Shown here one piece after another: positions 23,902-36,740 of a stretch of DNA of 64,000 nt. Each line of letters begins with the position of its first letter. The first letter of the stretch is position 1. Source of the stretch: Chrysoperla carnea (taxonomy: Eukaryota > Arthropoda > Insecta > Neuroptera > Chrysopidae); contig NC_058337.1 in the NCBI RefSeq assembly GCF_905475395.1, positions 83,570,368-83,634,367 of the forward strand. Reading direction: 5' to 3'. The notes under the pieces were generated by a model. That model ran no database searches. It saw only the letters and a list, made by a program, of their open reading frames with translations, and was not told where the DNA came from. The position numbers and the translations under genes are program-made.

Positions 23902-24180
23902 CTAGATGCCCCGGAGAACTTCGTTTCACAAACAATTTATTTAATTGTACCTATTGATCAGCGATTATTAATCTTAATTAACCTGCAACTCCAATTCATT
24001 AATAGCTATACTATGCTAAGCCTGCTCGCTTAGTCCGTTAACCCCATCTGCAAGCCAGCTCACAGCTTAAACCGCCCGCTTAACACAAATTTTATTACTA
24101 TCTGTTGGACAGGACTTCAGCCTTCGGCCTGACCAAAGTCTTCGGCTTCTTGCTGAATGAAAATAAATAATACGGGATTA
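23902..24180 (-). mobile_element. Helitron-like 3' terminus and flanking fragment
   Basis: On the minus strand the sequence ends AACGAAGTTCTCCGGGGCAT then CTAG followed by T at 23901. This resembles the terminal phrase of the element at 54882-55403 (ACGAAGTTCGCGGGG..CTAG). No clear terminal hairpin and no 5' TC end were identified, so only the terminus is supported. A short CTTCAGCCTTCGGCCTGAC /AAGTCTTCGGCTTCTTG duplication lies near 24115-24150. Confidence 0.4.
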
Positions 24181-25329
24181 TTACTTAAATACCTGTTCAC
24201 AATTCTAGATAAATTTCGTGGGATGTCAAATAAATACATAAATACGTATGTCCATAGTAAAGTAATATAATATATTATTTATATGCGTTTCCACCATTTA
24301 TTGCATTTATTATTTTGTTTTAAATTTTCTAATGTTCTGCTCAACAAAATTAATTTTTTCTTTCATAAGAACCTTCTCCTGACAATAATTAACACAAGAA
24401 AAAAAGAATTAGCGAAATTGTTCCACCCGTTTACACTTAATAGATTCGATGCCTTTATTGTAAAATGGTGAAACTATAATTAAGGTAATTGATTGGATTT
24501 TTATCAGACATGAGGTTGCGTTAGTTCTCAAGCTCCGTTCTTCTATTTTTTTTACTAAAATTAAAAAGAGAGAGGAAGAAGTTATCTCACCTAATATTTT
24601 AGCAAGAGATCTCATATTTTTGTACCTAATCTACAGCTCTATTGCTTTGTTTTTAAATCTATATATAGATTTTTAAGTTTGAAATAAAAGAATATTTCAA
24701 GGTAAAATAGTATAATTTAAGAGCTAGTGGGCCAAAAACGGTTAATTGAGTTTACAATCGGGAACGTTTAAGATTAATTGCTGTTTGTTTCAACTTATGT
24801 AATTTTTTATTATTAAATTTTTAACGAAGAAATGTAAATCTACTGCTTTTTTACAGGAATTAGCGCTTTTAAAAGCAAATATTCTGGCAACCTTGCTTGC
24901 AGGTCAACGCTTGGCTATTTATGCGATTTGAATGGATTTGGTACATACTTCGTTTTCATAACATAACATCAACAAATTTAAACGTATTAATATTGTTGCC
25001 ATAAAATATATAAAACAAGTAACACCACTCATAAATTAGCAACAATACTCAAATAAACATTTGACGTCAGTTAAAATAATAGGTAACTTACCTGGTAAAA
25101 AATAGCTAATTTATTTCATTCTACAAAGTGTCTCGAAAAATAATATTTTAAAATATTCAGTTTAAAATTCGTTTGATTTTCCCTTAAAAATGCCTTTGTT
25201 TTAGAGTTTGACAGGTTTTTTCAGTTATTTTATTGAAAAATAGTTTGAATTTTTTTTATTATTTTGCAATATCTGCAGTATAACCTTTCAAAAAACAAAT
25301 TGTATCGATATTTTGTCTGAAAGCTCACC

Positions 25330-25875
25330 TAGTTATATCATGTATATATGAAATATATATAGTATATTAAGTTTAGTCCCAAGTTTGTAACGCTTACAAA
25401 TATTGATGCTACGAAAAAAATTTTGGTATAGGTGTTCATGGAATCCTCCATTCCATTTTCGGTTGTCCGCCCATCTGTGATCACGATAACTCAAAAAAGA
25501 AAAAAGACATCTATCTGAAATTTTTACAGCGCCCTCAAGACGTAAAAAGTGAGGTCGAGTTCGAAATGAGCAACATAGGTCAATTGGATCTTAGGTCCGT
25601 AGGACCCATCTTGTAAACCGTAAGAGATAGAACATAAGAACATAACAACATAAGAACAGTTTAAATATAAAAAATGTTCCTTATCAAAAAACAAGCAACT
25701 TTTGTTTGAAACATTTTTTTGTAAACATCGCTGTTTACTTATGAGGGCACACAATAGGTTCAAATTTTATATGCGATTATCAGTTATGTATGTGTGACAT
25801 GTATAGGTATATGTGTAATGTGATAGAGTAATCAACACTGTCTATATATGGTATTTCAACAATTATTTGGATGGC
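25330..25875 (-). repeat. Dispersed repeat family A, copy 1
   Basis: Shares, in inverted order with 51940-52612, the phrases AGTCCCAAGTTTGTAACGCT, TTTTGGTATAGGTGTTCATG, TTTACAGCGCCCTCAAGACG, GAAATGAGCAACATAGGTCA, TGTTTGAAACATTTTTTTGT and TCAACACTGTCTATATATGG. No open frame. The strand is given relative to copy 3. The GGAC run of copy 3 is mostly missing here. Confidence 0.8.
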
Positions 25876-26350
25876 TAAATTGGGAATCTCGACAACAATA
25901 TCTACTCACATCAAGAATGAGAGTCTGTTCAACTCATTTACAAGAAAAAGATAACACGATCAAGTATAAAATTTACAAGAAATAACCGTCCCAAAATCTT
26001 TTTATTTAATGAAAATGGTCAGCTGGGTGACCTGATAATAGGTTCATTTTTTTACTGCCGCGGTGCAGAAATCTTAAAAATATTCTCTGATAAACCCCAT
26101 ATACCTTGGCTTTAAACCACTCTGTAAAAAATACGTTACACACATACTATGGAAATTAAAAAGAAAAAGTAATTTATAATTTTCATATACCCACACACGT
26201 TTGTAAAAAGCAACAAAATTTGACGGAAAAAATTTCAACAAAAATACTGTAGGTACATACGTTTCAGTTTTCAGAGAGTTGATGTATAATTAAATTTAAC
26301 CCTTTTTTTTATACATACCTTTATAATATAAACTATTTTAAATAATATTC

Positions 26351-26402
26351 ATGACGATTCGTATTTTTTTTTTTTGGTTCTCATAGAAATAGTCGTCATG
26401 TG
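26351..26402. repeat. Short inverted repeat
   Basis: CATGACGA near 26350 and TCGTCATG near 26395 are exact inverses around a T-rich loop. Short and possibly accidental. Confidence 0.3.
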
Positions 26403-28589
26403 TTGTAAAATAAACTTACGAGTTAAAATAAATATAACAGAACCACGATCTATAGTTTATTATACAGCGAGTTCCATAATAATTATTCTAGAGTTTTAGA
26501 ATCAATCCAAATTTTGGTTTTTGTAGCTTGCTAGTACCACTATTCGTTGTGTGCGTAGTCATGGTAGGGACAATAAAATCGATGCCAGCGCTTCCAGTGA
26601 AAAATTTTGGCGTTAAAGGGGGCTGTTATGACTAATTTGCAGTTCTTTACATGTTAATGTTATAGAAACGTCAAATAAAAATTATTGAAAAACACGAATT
26701 AATTAAACTTAATGCATTAAAAATTGTGAAAATAAGAAATCAAATTGCACAAATATTATTTTTCAAATGTAAACTATCATAATTATTTATTTAAATTTGT
26801 GAGACAATAATATTTAATTTTCAATGTTAGTCTTAAATGCAATCCATATAATTATATATACATCCATACAATTCTATAATTAAAGTAGTGTATCGTTACC
26901 ATGGAAACGAAACTCACGCATGGAGCGAATAGATATAGCAAGTTTACCAACTTAATAACAGGTAATATTAGTAGTAAAATGAGTTATCATTCACGTTTCT
27001 GTAAATATTAGTGGTAAAATGAATTATCAATCGCGATACAAGTTTTGGGGGACATTCATGCAACAACCAAGATAATAACTATGGAAGAATTGTTTGTATT
27101 TCGTTCCCGCTAAACAGAAAATTCTGTGAAAATTTTTCTAACCCACCCTAAAATGTTCTTTGGATCATTCTGATCAAAAGCTCTGACGACCATAAAAATT
27201 TGTAGTTTGGGGGTAGTTTTCGAGCCACTGGCGATTAAAGCTACGAATATTATTAAAGTTTTAGTACATGACTAGGAAAATGGCTTTCTGTGAAACTTTT
27301 TCAAACCAACTCCATGATATTCTACAGATCAAAGCTACACATAGATTATATTTATAATACCTATATGACTAGTAATATAGGTAAATCCCTATATATTATA
27401 AATGTGAAAGAAAGGATATTTGTTTGTTTGTTTGATTGTTACGCTTTCACGCAAAAACTACCGAATGGATTTGATTGAAACAGCACAAAAATATAGCTCA
27501 TACATCAGAATAACACATGAGCTATAATTTATAAAGATATATTTGAATAAATTGAATCTGACATTTTACTGATCATCACTTTGAACCATAAATTAAAGAT
27601 TTCTGTAAAATTTTAAAATAGTAAATTGCAAACAAATCATGGCTATTTTTTCTGATATACTTTTCTGATTTACTGTGCATATATTTTAGCCGTGTAAAAA
27701 TCCCTGCGAGTGTTATGGAATGGGGATAAGTGAGATCAAGAGAGGTGGAGACTATTAAGTGGTGGTTTTTACTTTTAAGCCCAGGCGGGTATCAAGCTAG
27801 TATAATATATGGGTCGCTTTGATTGCCCGTATCTTGAAAGCTAATCGTAAAAATTACTCCCCATTTTCCTATCTAAAATTGCGAGATCCTTTAACTTTTG
27901 AAAATTCGAAATATATTCTGATTTACCCTGTAAGAGTACAATATATGGTTTATATTATATACATAAAATTGTTTATGTATCTGTGTATAGTAAATAAAGA
28001 CAATATGTAAATTAAGTGGGTGTATAGGTGAGGTGAAAAGATGTGTTGTGCTTGTGGATGGTTCATTGTATCTATGGTATTTTAAATGAAGTGTGGAAGA
28101 CTATAAAGTTATCCAATGTATATATGTATGTATGTATTTATGTATATGTATGTTATTACATAAGGGTATTATAGGATGAGAAGCATTGGGTAGAAGATGG
28201 AATAAAACGACCAGTCAAACAATTCTAGTTATCATATGTACCATTTTAAATAAATGTACTGTACAGAGAGATGCAATGGATTACAAAAATAATTGGAGAA
28301 AATATTCAACACAAAGTTTTGTCCTAGAATAATAAAACTTTAATACCTTTTTAGAAAAGTGACCAATATACCTGTTTTTTTATTACAAGTTTCCTGTATT
28401 TAATAGAGAAGTAGTACAATATACATTGATAATTACTAGAAAATTCGTCTTTTGATGAAAAATTAGATTTTACTAATGAAACTTTACGCAGCTTAATTTA
28501 TATTGTTCGAAAATTAACATTGCAACTTTCACAGATACTTTTTGTTGATAGGGGTCTCTGTTTCTCATTAATAATTATAAAATGTTCTA
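26403..28589. other. Non-coding stretch with minor duplications
   Basis: Contains a direct duplication at about 26965-27030 (ATATTAGTAGTAAAATGAGT / ATATTAGTGGTAAAATGAAT), the Helitron-type fragment described separately and a (TATG)n tract at 28115-28152. No exon supported. Confidence 0.4.
27386..27480 (+). mobile_element. Helitron-type 5' end fragment
   Basis: The run TCCCTATATATTATAAATGT followed by GAAAG, (TTTG)n and GTTACGCTTTCACGCAAAAA then CTACCGAATGGATTTG is a phrase widely seen at starts of small Helitron-type insect repeats (general recognition). No matching 3' CTAG end was found nearby, so it appears truncated. Confidence 0.4.
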
Positions 28590-28790
28590 AGCAAATTTGC
28601 GCCCTCACGCGTAAACAATGATACGAAAAAATGTTTCAAACAACAGTTAATTATTTTTTAATAAGAAACATTTTTAACATTTAAACTTTTGTTCTATCTT
28701 TAACGGTTTACAAGTTGACTCCTACGGACCGAAGACCCAATTGACCTATGTTGCTCATTTACGAGCTCAAGTTCACTTTTTACTTCCTGA
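28590..28790 (+). repeat. Dispersed repeat family A, copy 2 (fragment)
   Basis: Colinear with 52165-52360. Shared phrases are GCGCCCTCACGCGTAAACAA, AAAAATGTTTCAAACAACAG, TCTTTAACGGTTTACAAG, ACCCAATTGACCTATGTTGC and TTCACTTTTTACTTCCTGAG. It ends before the GGAC-rich part present in copy 3. Confidence 0.8.
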
Positions 28791-29513
28791 GTAGGCTATT
28801 TTTATGGTGTCTATAAATACTATCTAACAATCTGAAAAGAATCTATATATGTCAAATTCATCTCTACGATTAATTCGACGTCATTGTTACTATACCTATT
28901 CGACGACGTCAACTATGGCCATCAAGTTCATGTGGAATGGACTGTCGTTGCGATTTAAACGGACATAGCTTTGCAAAATTGGATTTCTCGGATAGACAAT
29001 CCTCACCTAAATCGGGATGACCTTTTGGGAGATATTAAGTTACATACATAATGTCATCTAATAAAATTTTTAAAAATGATATCTATCTCATGCGCATCTT
29101 TTATTTAAATATAAAGTTCAAGAGATCTTGATAGAAAATCCCTTGCAATAGCCTGACTGTTCTCTCTAAATTTCAAAGAGTATGTTTTGTATTATCTAGT
29201 AAAAAATGTATCTTAGGTAACGTTATGTTTTAATAAAGTTTTTTTATACATTTAAAAAGCATGGAATTTTGTTGGTTATTGTAAAAATATCGTAGTTTTT
29301 AGAAACTTTTATATAGTTTCACCTGCCCCATTGCCTGTCTGTAATCAAATCTTGCAAGTCAAATTTGATCTACTTCCCGGTTTCCGATTGAGCTGAATCA
29401 TTTTGTTTGGATGACACATTTAGTTTGGATGACAAAGCATGGTAAGGTTGTGGCGTCCTGATTTTCCCATCGCTTCCACCATATTAAACTTATATACATT
29501 TAGTCTTAAATTA

Positions 29514-29829
29514 AAAATTATAATAAAAAATACTTTTTAAGGGACAAGCTTTTATTGTACTAAAAAGTAGAAAATAATTTTATCTATGAGTCACTCATAC
29601 TCGACTATTTGTAAAAGCTTGAGGTGCTTATATCAAGAATGAATCGAAAAATAATTAGGCATGTGGAGTAGATGAGGCGTTACGATTCCTTTTTTGATAT
29701 TTTAAATTTAGCGCCTCAAGCTTTTACAAATAGTCGGGTATGATTGACTCATAGATAAAATTATTTTCTACTTTTTAGTACAATAAAAGCTTGTCCCTTA
29801 AAAAGTATTTTTTATTAAAATTTTTTAAA
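29514..29829. repeat. Foldback element with arms of about 105 bp
   Basis: Left arm AAAATACTTTTTAAGGGACA..AGTAGAAAATAATTTTATCT..GACTATTTGTAAAAGCTTGA pairs with right arm TCAAGCTTTTACAAATAGTC..AGATAAAATTATTTTCTACT..TGTCCCTTAAAAAGTATTTT. The loop is about 90 bp. Near-identical arms suggest a relatively young element. Confidence 0.9.
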
Positions 29830-31815
29830 ATGAATTTAGATTAGCTTTATGGTACATCATTAGATTTTTTTTAGTCTTTAAGTATGTTTTATAATATTAT
29901 TATAATATTTTTCTGTAACTCTCTTAATTACAATTCTATAAGCAGAAGAATCATAAAAAGTATGATTTTTCACCGAACATTCGAGTGAGTATAATACTTA
30001 TACCTATATAGTAATAATAATGATAATTGTGTATTTTATGTATCAACGAATATATATGGGTACATTATTCTCGTCATAAAGATAAACATTTTACCTTCAA
30101 TCGACGCATCAAATTTGCCATTCTTTGAAAGGTAGTTGTGAATGAAAATCTGCAGAGATATCTCAAGTCAAGATATAATATTGCTCTGATTCGCTAACTG
30201 AAGATCTCCAAAAATATTTAAGTTTTTAATTTATTTAAAGAGCATATACACTAAATATATATTTAGTTTATATAATATACATAAATTTAATTTCTCAAAA
30301 ACTATAAAAGATTAAATAATAAGTTAAAATTTGAAGATAGCTTGAAATAGTGTGGATTGATTCTAGTTTTATATTAAACACTTCCGTTTTCAAAGCATGT
30401 AGGTTTCAAAAAAGGAAAAATAATTCCTAGAAAATTTTTCGATATTATTTGCGAAAAATTGCCTCCTTTTTATTCTACACGAATCTTATTTTTTTAAACT
30501 TATTCATAAAAATATAATACAAGCACTAATATTCAACACTTTCAATATAAAGTATTTAAACAATCAACTGAGTCATTTGTTTAAATTAAAAACAAAACGG
30601 TATAAGATATGAGTATTTTTTTCTAATTTTAGATTGGTTCGTGACATTATTAAAAAATGATTGAATGTAAATTATTTGTTAATTTATTTTTAAAAATATG
30701 GCCCATTTACAGCTGTATACCACAAACCACAACAAATTTCCTTTATCGACCGTAATTTATATCTGTGAGTTGGATTAAAATTTGGTATCGCTTGTGAAGT
30801 GAGTGTGTCCAGGTTTGCTATAACTGACGAGAATTGTTTCAGGGCTATACTTTTAACAGTTGTTTACTTTATCAATTCAAAGTCCGCGGACAGACAAAAC
30901 GACAAATGACGAATCACGAAACATAAAAGGGATGTCGAACTTGAACTTTTTCAAATCCACTAAATAATTTTTTGTGAACTGTTACAGAAAGTTTTGGTGG
31001 TCTTGACAAATTGATTTTTTCGATTTTCTGATAATTTTTTAATTTTATTTTTGTATGTGTTACTGTATTTGTTGATAATGCTTAACATATTTAATGCTAA
31101 CTTTTTTAAAGAATGTTTTTAATATGTTAAATGAATAAATTTGCTACTGACGATGGTTGCATTGCAATTGAAATATCGACATATAGCGAAATGTAAGTCT
31201 ATTGTATGTTTTTCATTATGTTTTTCAATAAACTTTCCGTTGGATGTAAATTGAGGGTTAAATGTTTATTAGGTACGATATAGTTATGGCTATAGGGTAT
31301 GGTTTTTGTTGGTATTGTGTGAGTTTAAACTGGAATGGCCTCTCTCTTATACATGTATGTTATGTGAGTATATGCTACATGTGTGTATGTATGTATGCTA
31401 TACAATAATATAGCATATATTATATTTTATCTCGGTACCGTTGAGTCCCATATTGCGGTTATAAAGCTTCCCATTACTGTGTGGTATATCATGTGGTTAG
31501 ATAAAGATGAAAGTATTAAAAAGGATTATTAAAAGGAATAAAATGGGAATAAATGACTGATATTTAATAATTTTTACTGTATGTCACAATGAAAAATTAT
31601 AAAAATCGAAAACTTTATTCTTTTCGAAGGTAATCACCTTTTCAATTACCTTTTTGTATCCACCTTTACAGCGAGGTTTAATGATCTGAATTTCTTGAAA
31701 TATTTTTAACATTGAGAAACTGAAAATGGTTGATAAGTGGAAAATGGATTAGTTACTTTATATTTGTTAGTTACTAAAATTAAACCATATGAAAATCGAC
31801 TCGGAAAATTGGTGG
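29830..31815. other. Non-coding stretch
   Basis: AT-rich with no recognised gene. A (TATG)n tract lies at about 31377-31392. Part of the long gene-poor region. Confidence 0.4.
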
Positions 31816-31821
31816 TGCTCA

Positions 31822-32204
31822 AGTAAAGTTACGTTGGCACCGCAATGAAAAGTTTCAGGAGTTCTGATGAGAGTTCTGACTTCCTAAAGAGAACAGGAAG
31901 AATTTTTGATAGTTTTAAAAAATAGTTCCAGTCATTAAAGCATTGAAAATCGAGATTAAAAGTTGGCGGTGTTAACGAACCGTTCCGTTGGCACTGTAGT
32001 TCTGAATTTCGTAGGAGAAAACGAAGGGTAGCTTTTCATGGTGGTGTCAACGTGACATTACGTAAGCACTATCAGTTTAAAAGTCAATTTTTGAAGTCTT
32101 AATAATTGAAATTATTTTTAAAAGTTATGAAGAACTCTTATTTTTGCCCTAAGGAACTCAGAACTCCGAGAACTTTTCATAGTGGTGCCAACGTAACCCA
32201 TTCT
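31822..32204. repeat. Diverged foldback element
   Basis: GTTACGTTGGCACCGCAATG followed by AAAAGTTTCAGGAGTTCTGA pairs with TCAGAACTCCGAGAACTTTT followed by CATAGTGGTGCCAACGTAAC. The interior repeats related phrases (TTGGCACTGTAG, GGTGGTGTCAACGTGAC), so several inverted units may be nested. Confidence 0.7.
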
Positions 32205-33036
32205 ACTAGTATTTTTGTACTTAGAGTATTTTTTTAATCAACAAGTTTTAAACATATTATTCATCAATTAATAAAGACTTGGACAGCTTCATCAAGGTCT
32301 GAATAAGAATCGGTGAATTTAAGTTTTTTTAATTTTAGCTGAATTTAATTTACACAACCTTGTCAATTCATTTTTGTTTCTGGTTACAAAGGTTTTGGAA
32401 TGCTATCTTTAAAACTATTCATTTTAATGCTTTCAATCAAAGTACATATGAAAAAGAATAATACGTTTTATTTTCCTTTACGCTTCCATCCTTTTCGACA
32501 TGAATAAATTACAAAATCCAATTTAAAAAAACATCTCCTAGTTTGTTTTTGTTTTGAAAATTAAGTTTTTCTAGAATTTTTCTTCAGCTAATATTTTATA
32601 GGGCAAATATATTTACGAAGATTTGATTCCGAATTTTTAAAGAATTGGTGAAAAATAATTTATAATTGGTGAACTGTTTACTGAAACGCAGGCCTTCTTT
32701 GAACACACTGTACACTTTCTCATCTCTTTTTAAGTATGCTAATCAGCAATTTTAACATTTTGATGTACATATTTATTTAATTATACCTTTAAATTAGTTT
32801 TCAACATTATGTGTGTATATTTGTTCTTTACTAGCCTCATCCATCATCATCTCTATGATACATCAGCTTTATTTGGTTCATTCGCCCTGGAAGAGACCTC
32901 CCCATCCTAGTTCTCTATAGTTAGTAGTTGTTATATGTAAAACCATTTTTTATTGGTCAAACGAACATAGAAATGTAATTTTAAGTTAAGTACATATTAT
33001 AAGATCATGAATTGTTTAATAAAACTTAGAGAGCTA

Positions 33037-33708
33037 ATTCAGTGTTTTCCATTTAAGATGAAGACATTCTCATTATTCATAGGAATATGACATTTTTTAA
33101 GATACTTAACAAAAATCTAAACTTTAAACCCAACCTGCTTCAAATTGACAAATAGGGTAGATTCTTTATATTTTGCCTAGCGACAGAGATGGTAAGGAAT
33201 ATCGAAAGAAAATTTTTTTATACCCATATACCGATTTTCATGACAAAATATGCATTTTTTAATTTTTTCATTATTTTGGTCTACACTCAAAATTATTACG
33301 TTTATTGAAAATATTTGAATACATACATACCACTATTAAATTATTAATTTGTTCAGTTTTTACATTCCGTAGCACATTAGTTATAAAATTAATTAATAAA
33401 CTTGGAATAATTTGTGTAGACGGGTATAAAAAAATATTCTTTGCAGTTTTTGCTAATATTTTCTTTCGATATCTCTATCCATCTCTGACGCTAGATAAAA
33501 TATTAAAAATAAGCCCTATTAGTCAATTTGTAATAGAGTTTAAAGCTCAGATTTTGGTTAAGGATTCAAGGTCAATTTGTAATTTGGTTAAGGACCACTC
33601 TGTGAGGGTGGTGATGGGTCAAATGGACTGTACAAACTTTCAAATCGGTATTCCTATAAATAACGCAAATATGAGGGTGTCTGCATTTTAAATGTGATAC
33701 ACTGTATA
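33037..33708. mobile_element. TA-flanked foldback element, copy 1
   Basis: Self-complementary over most of its length, with TIR-like ends TCCATTTAAGATGAAGACAT and TTTTAAATGTGATACACTG then TATA. It shares its interior with 56566-57285 (CAAATTGACAAATAGGG, TTTCGATATCTCTA, ATACCCATAT, TTTTGGTCTACAC). The 128-codon frame at 33305-33691 lies wholly inside the repeat and shows no domain. A TA target suggests a Tc1/mariner-type MITE. Confidence 0.75.
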
Positions 33709-34931
33709 AACGGTTAGCAGTCAAGTGATCAACGACGCAGCTCTTGCCTGTGGGCCATGGCACAGTGTAGAATAGCCAGTTTCATCGGTTACTCTGACCA
33801 CGCTGGAACGAGGTGGTGTATAAATAATCTCATAAATCGCAAATAAGTAGTTCCGTAAAGTTCATGTCGAAGATATTTAAAAATTAAGTGTTTTTCGAAA
33901 TACATCAAAAAAATTACAAAAAAAGATGATTTTAGTGCCAGTACATGATATTTATTATGAATTTTTCTATACAATCCAGTAATTCGAACTTTTCGATTAA
34001 CCGGGAAATAAATTTATTAAGTTCCTTGGTCATGAAAACTGCTTAGCTAAATCACTTTTAACGAGTATGTACAGCGGAGACACCCTTTTATTACGGCAAA
34101 GAAGATATACATATTTTTTAAAAGTTCAAATGCTCCCGGTTTGAAAAATATGTACATTTTTTTGCCCTCAAAAGCAATCTACTTTTAATATAAACATCGA
34201 TGCATATAAGTATATAAACGTGTATAAAAAAATTATTAAATTATTTTCGTTTAGTATCCATCATGAACATCCAAGCATCCTTTGTTGTATTAATTATTGC
34301 ATGAGTTGTTTCAACATTTTTTCAAGAGTATAAGATTTAATTAATGGGGTAAATTAAGTTTTTTGGTATTATATGGTATATATGGTATGTGGTATGTAAA
34401 ACAAGTCATGAATATGTAATGAACGTTGATTTTGCTCTAGTTACGCAAACGTGGATGGTTTTGTTTGTTACACACTTTTGATTTGTTTGTGTAATTAAAT
34501 TATTATTAATTTGGTATGTTATGTACGTAGGTACTTACTACGGACGTACCTGTAAGCGTGTTGTATATACTCATTCTGTTTCATTATTACGGTCATTACA
34601 TGTTTTATTTGAAAGAGGACATATCAAAGGACAAAGTTGAAATTATTATAATAAAAATGTAGTTTTAATTCAAGTAGAAAAAACAATTATAAAAAAAAGC
34701 TTGATTTTTTTGTATTTATATTAAAAGCTTTTGGTAAATTATTCATGAAGAACAATAATTGATTTCACGTCATATTATTTCATTTTATAATAAAAAATGC
34801 GTGAACAGCAGAGCTCCGACATCAGCATCATATTTGCCCCTCATTTAACGTTTTTGTATTGAATTAGAATCGCCAAAACCATTATGGTATTTTCAAGGGA
34901 TTAATTAATGTAGAAATACCAACATAAATGA

Positions 34932-35236
34932 GTGTACAAAAAAATACATTGCAGCAAAGAAAAATTGACTGGAAATTATAATAAAAATGATTTATAATAA
35001 AAATCAAGAAAAATCTACAGACTATCCCGAATTAATTACTACGGAAGTTTCACTTGTACGTATATGTATATAGTTTTATGTATATGTAAATAATAGTACG
35101 TACGAGTGAAACTTCCGTAGTAATTAATTCGGGATAGTCTGTAGATTTTTCTTGATTTTTGTTATAAATCATTTTTATTATAATTTCCAGTCAATTTTTC
35201 TTTGCTGCAATGTATTTTTTTGTACACTCATTGACA
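34932..35236. repeat. Long perfect-looking hairpin element, arms of about 135 bp
   Basis: Left arm AATGAGTGTACAAAAAAATA..GGAAATTATAATAAAAATGA..TACGGAAGTTTCACTTGTAC pairs with GTACGAGTGAAACTTCCGTA..TCATTTTTATTATAATTTCC..TATTTTTTTGTACACTCATT. The loop is about 35 bp. Few mismatches are visible. The inner GTTTCACTT motif recurs in the array just to the right. Confidence 0.9.
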
Positions 35237-35248
35237 GTTTTTGAATTA

Positions 35249-35946
35249 CATAAAAAGTTTCACTTTTGACGCTGTTAGTTTTGGACTGACGCATACATTT
35301 TTTGTATCTTCATTGACAATAACTGAGAATAAAAACAATATTAAAAAATTTTTAATATGAAATAATTTAATAGACATATACATATATATATATATATATT
35401 ACATATACATAAACATTCTTCTTTCGTAATTCCATAAATAAAGCAACACTAGTTACAACGACTTTCTCTGATGAACTGAGACTTACTTGCCATAAAAAGT
35501 TTCACTTCAAAAAGATAGTAGATACAAACATTTACAATTTATTGTAAATTATAAAATGAATATTCTAAACAAAGATAGCTCTAAACATATATTAAATAGA
35601 TATAGACATTACAGATAACATTTAATAAATAAATAAAGATCGACATATAAGATTTAAATGTAAGTAGGTTTGAACTATCCTTGTTTAATAAAAACGCTAG
35701 TGTCCCATAAAAAGTTTCACTTTAATAACATTTAATAAATAAAGATCGACATATAAGATTTAAATGTAAGTAGGTTTGAACTATCCTTGTTTAATAAATA
35801 AATGGTATATGTACAGTTATCAAGTCCCACGGCCTCTCTCACTCTGCTGGAGTAAATGGTAATAAGAAAGAGACAAGGAGTTTAACAGTTTTGTTAGCTC
35901 TACGAGTTAACTCTCATGACAAAACGTCCCATAAAAAGTTTCACTT
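35249..35946 (+). repeat. Four-copy array of a CATAAAAAGTTTCACTT motif
   Basis: The 17-mer occurs at 35249-35265, 35491-35507, 35706-35722 and 35930-35946, spaced 242, 215 and 224 bp. Copies 3 and 4 are also preceded by GTCC. Between them, a segment of about 75 bp (AAAGATCGACATATAAGATT and TTGAACTATCCTTGTTTAAT) is present twice, near 35617-35695 and 35727-35802. No coding capacity. Confidence 0.9.
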
Positions 35947-35966
35947 TAAAAAAAATTAAAAACTCA

Positions 35967-36098
35967 AATGCGTTAAATAAAATCTGAAAAGGAAGAAACA
36001 AGTCTTTAGTTGGTCTAGATTTTAAAGGGCCCCGACTGTTAATGTCGCTATGCAAACTACTGGACTTGTTTCTTACTTTTCAGATTTTATTTAACGCA
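35967..36098. repeat. Small foldback element
   Basis: TGCGTTAAATAAAATCTGAA followed by AAGGAAGAAACAAGTC pairs with GACTTGTTTCTTACTTTTCA followed by GATTTTATTTAACGCA. The arms are about 36 bp and the loop about 60 bp. It directly abuts the last copy of the 35-kb array. Confidence 0.85.
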
Positions 36099-36419
36099 GT
36101 CGGGTAATTAATTTGTTAAATTTTTCATTTTATTTTAGACTTTTTAGTGTCCCAGCACTAAAAAAAACCTCTTATTATACTATTATACTATATTAAAACT
36201 TTTAAACCAATTTATTCTTAATTCCTAATTAAATTTAAACACATAACTTATACATATATATTTTTGTAATCCCCTTTTAATTTCCTTTATTTTGAGAATC
36301 TGCTCGATAGGATTTGTAAATTTTTTAACGTATTACTATTTCACCGCAAAAATCCGCCATTTTGTTTTGTTTTTTAAAAACCTATCTAACACTTGAGTTT
36401 TTGAGACAAATATAATGAT

Positions 36420-36740
36420 GGCTCAAATGTTGAAATCCATTGAGCCGTTTGGAAGATAATTAAGGTAATTAAGAAATTTACAAATTAATATACATACATA
36501 CATACAAAACCGAACCACTCCTTACTATTTATTATTTTATACTTTTTGGTCTGTTATACAAACATAGTACATTAAAAATTATTTTTTCTGCTTTTTAAGG
36601 CCTATGTGAATGCATTGTCATCCACTCTCGAACTATGATCCAAATTTCAAGTCTCTAGCTTATCGGGGAAATTATTTTGAAAAAATTTTGTAATTTTTGA
36701 AATTACAAAATTCCACCCGGGCAGACAAAAAGCGAGCTAG
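36420..36740 (+). mobile_element. Helitron-like 3' terminal region
   Basis: Ends ACCCGGGCAGACAAAAAGCG then AGCTAG followed by T at 36741. Upstream are phrases frequent in insect Helitron/LINE tails (ATCCATTGAGCCGTTTGGAA, (ACAT)n at 36483-36505). No strong terminal hairpin and no TC start identified. The start coordinate is approximate. Confidence 0.4.

Noticed and set aside
33305..33691. 128-codon plus-strand frame, the longest complete one in the gene-poor part
   Set aside because: It lies wholly inside a foldback repeat whose second copy does not keep the frame, and it has no recognisable domain.
35249..35946. CRISPR-like array (short repeats at regular spacing)
   Set aside because: Only four copies, spacers of over 190 bp that are partly duplicated, in a eukaryotic repeat-rich setting; a transposon or satellite origin fits better.
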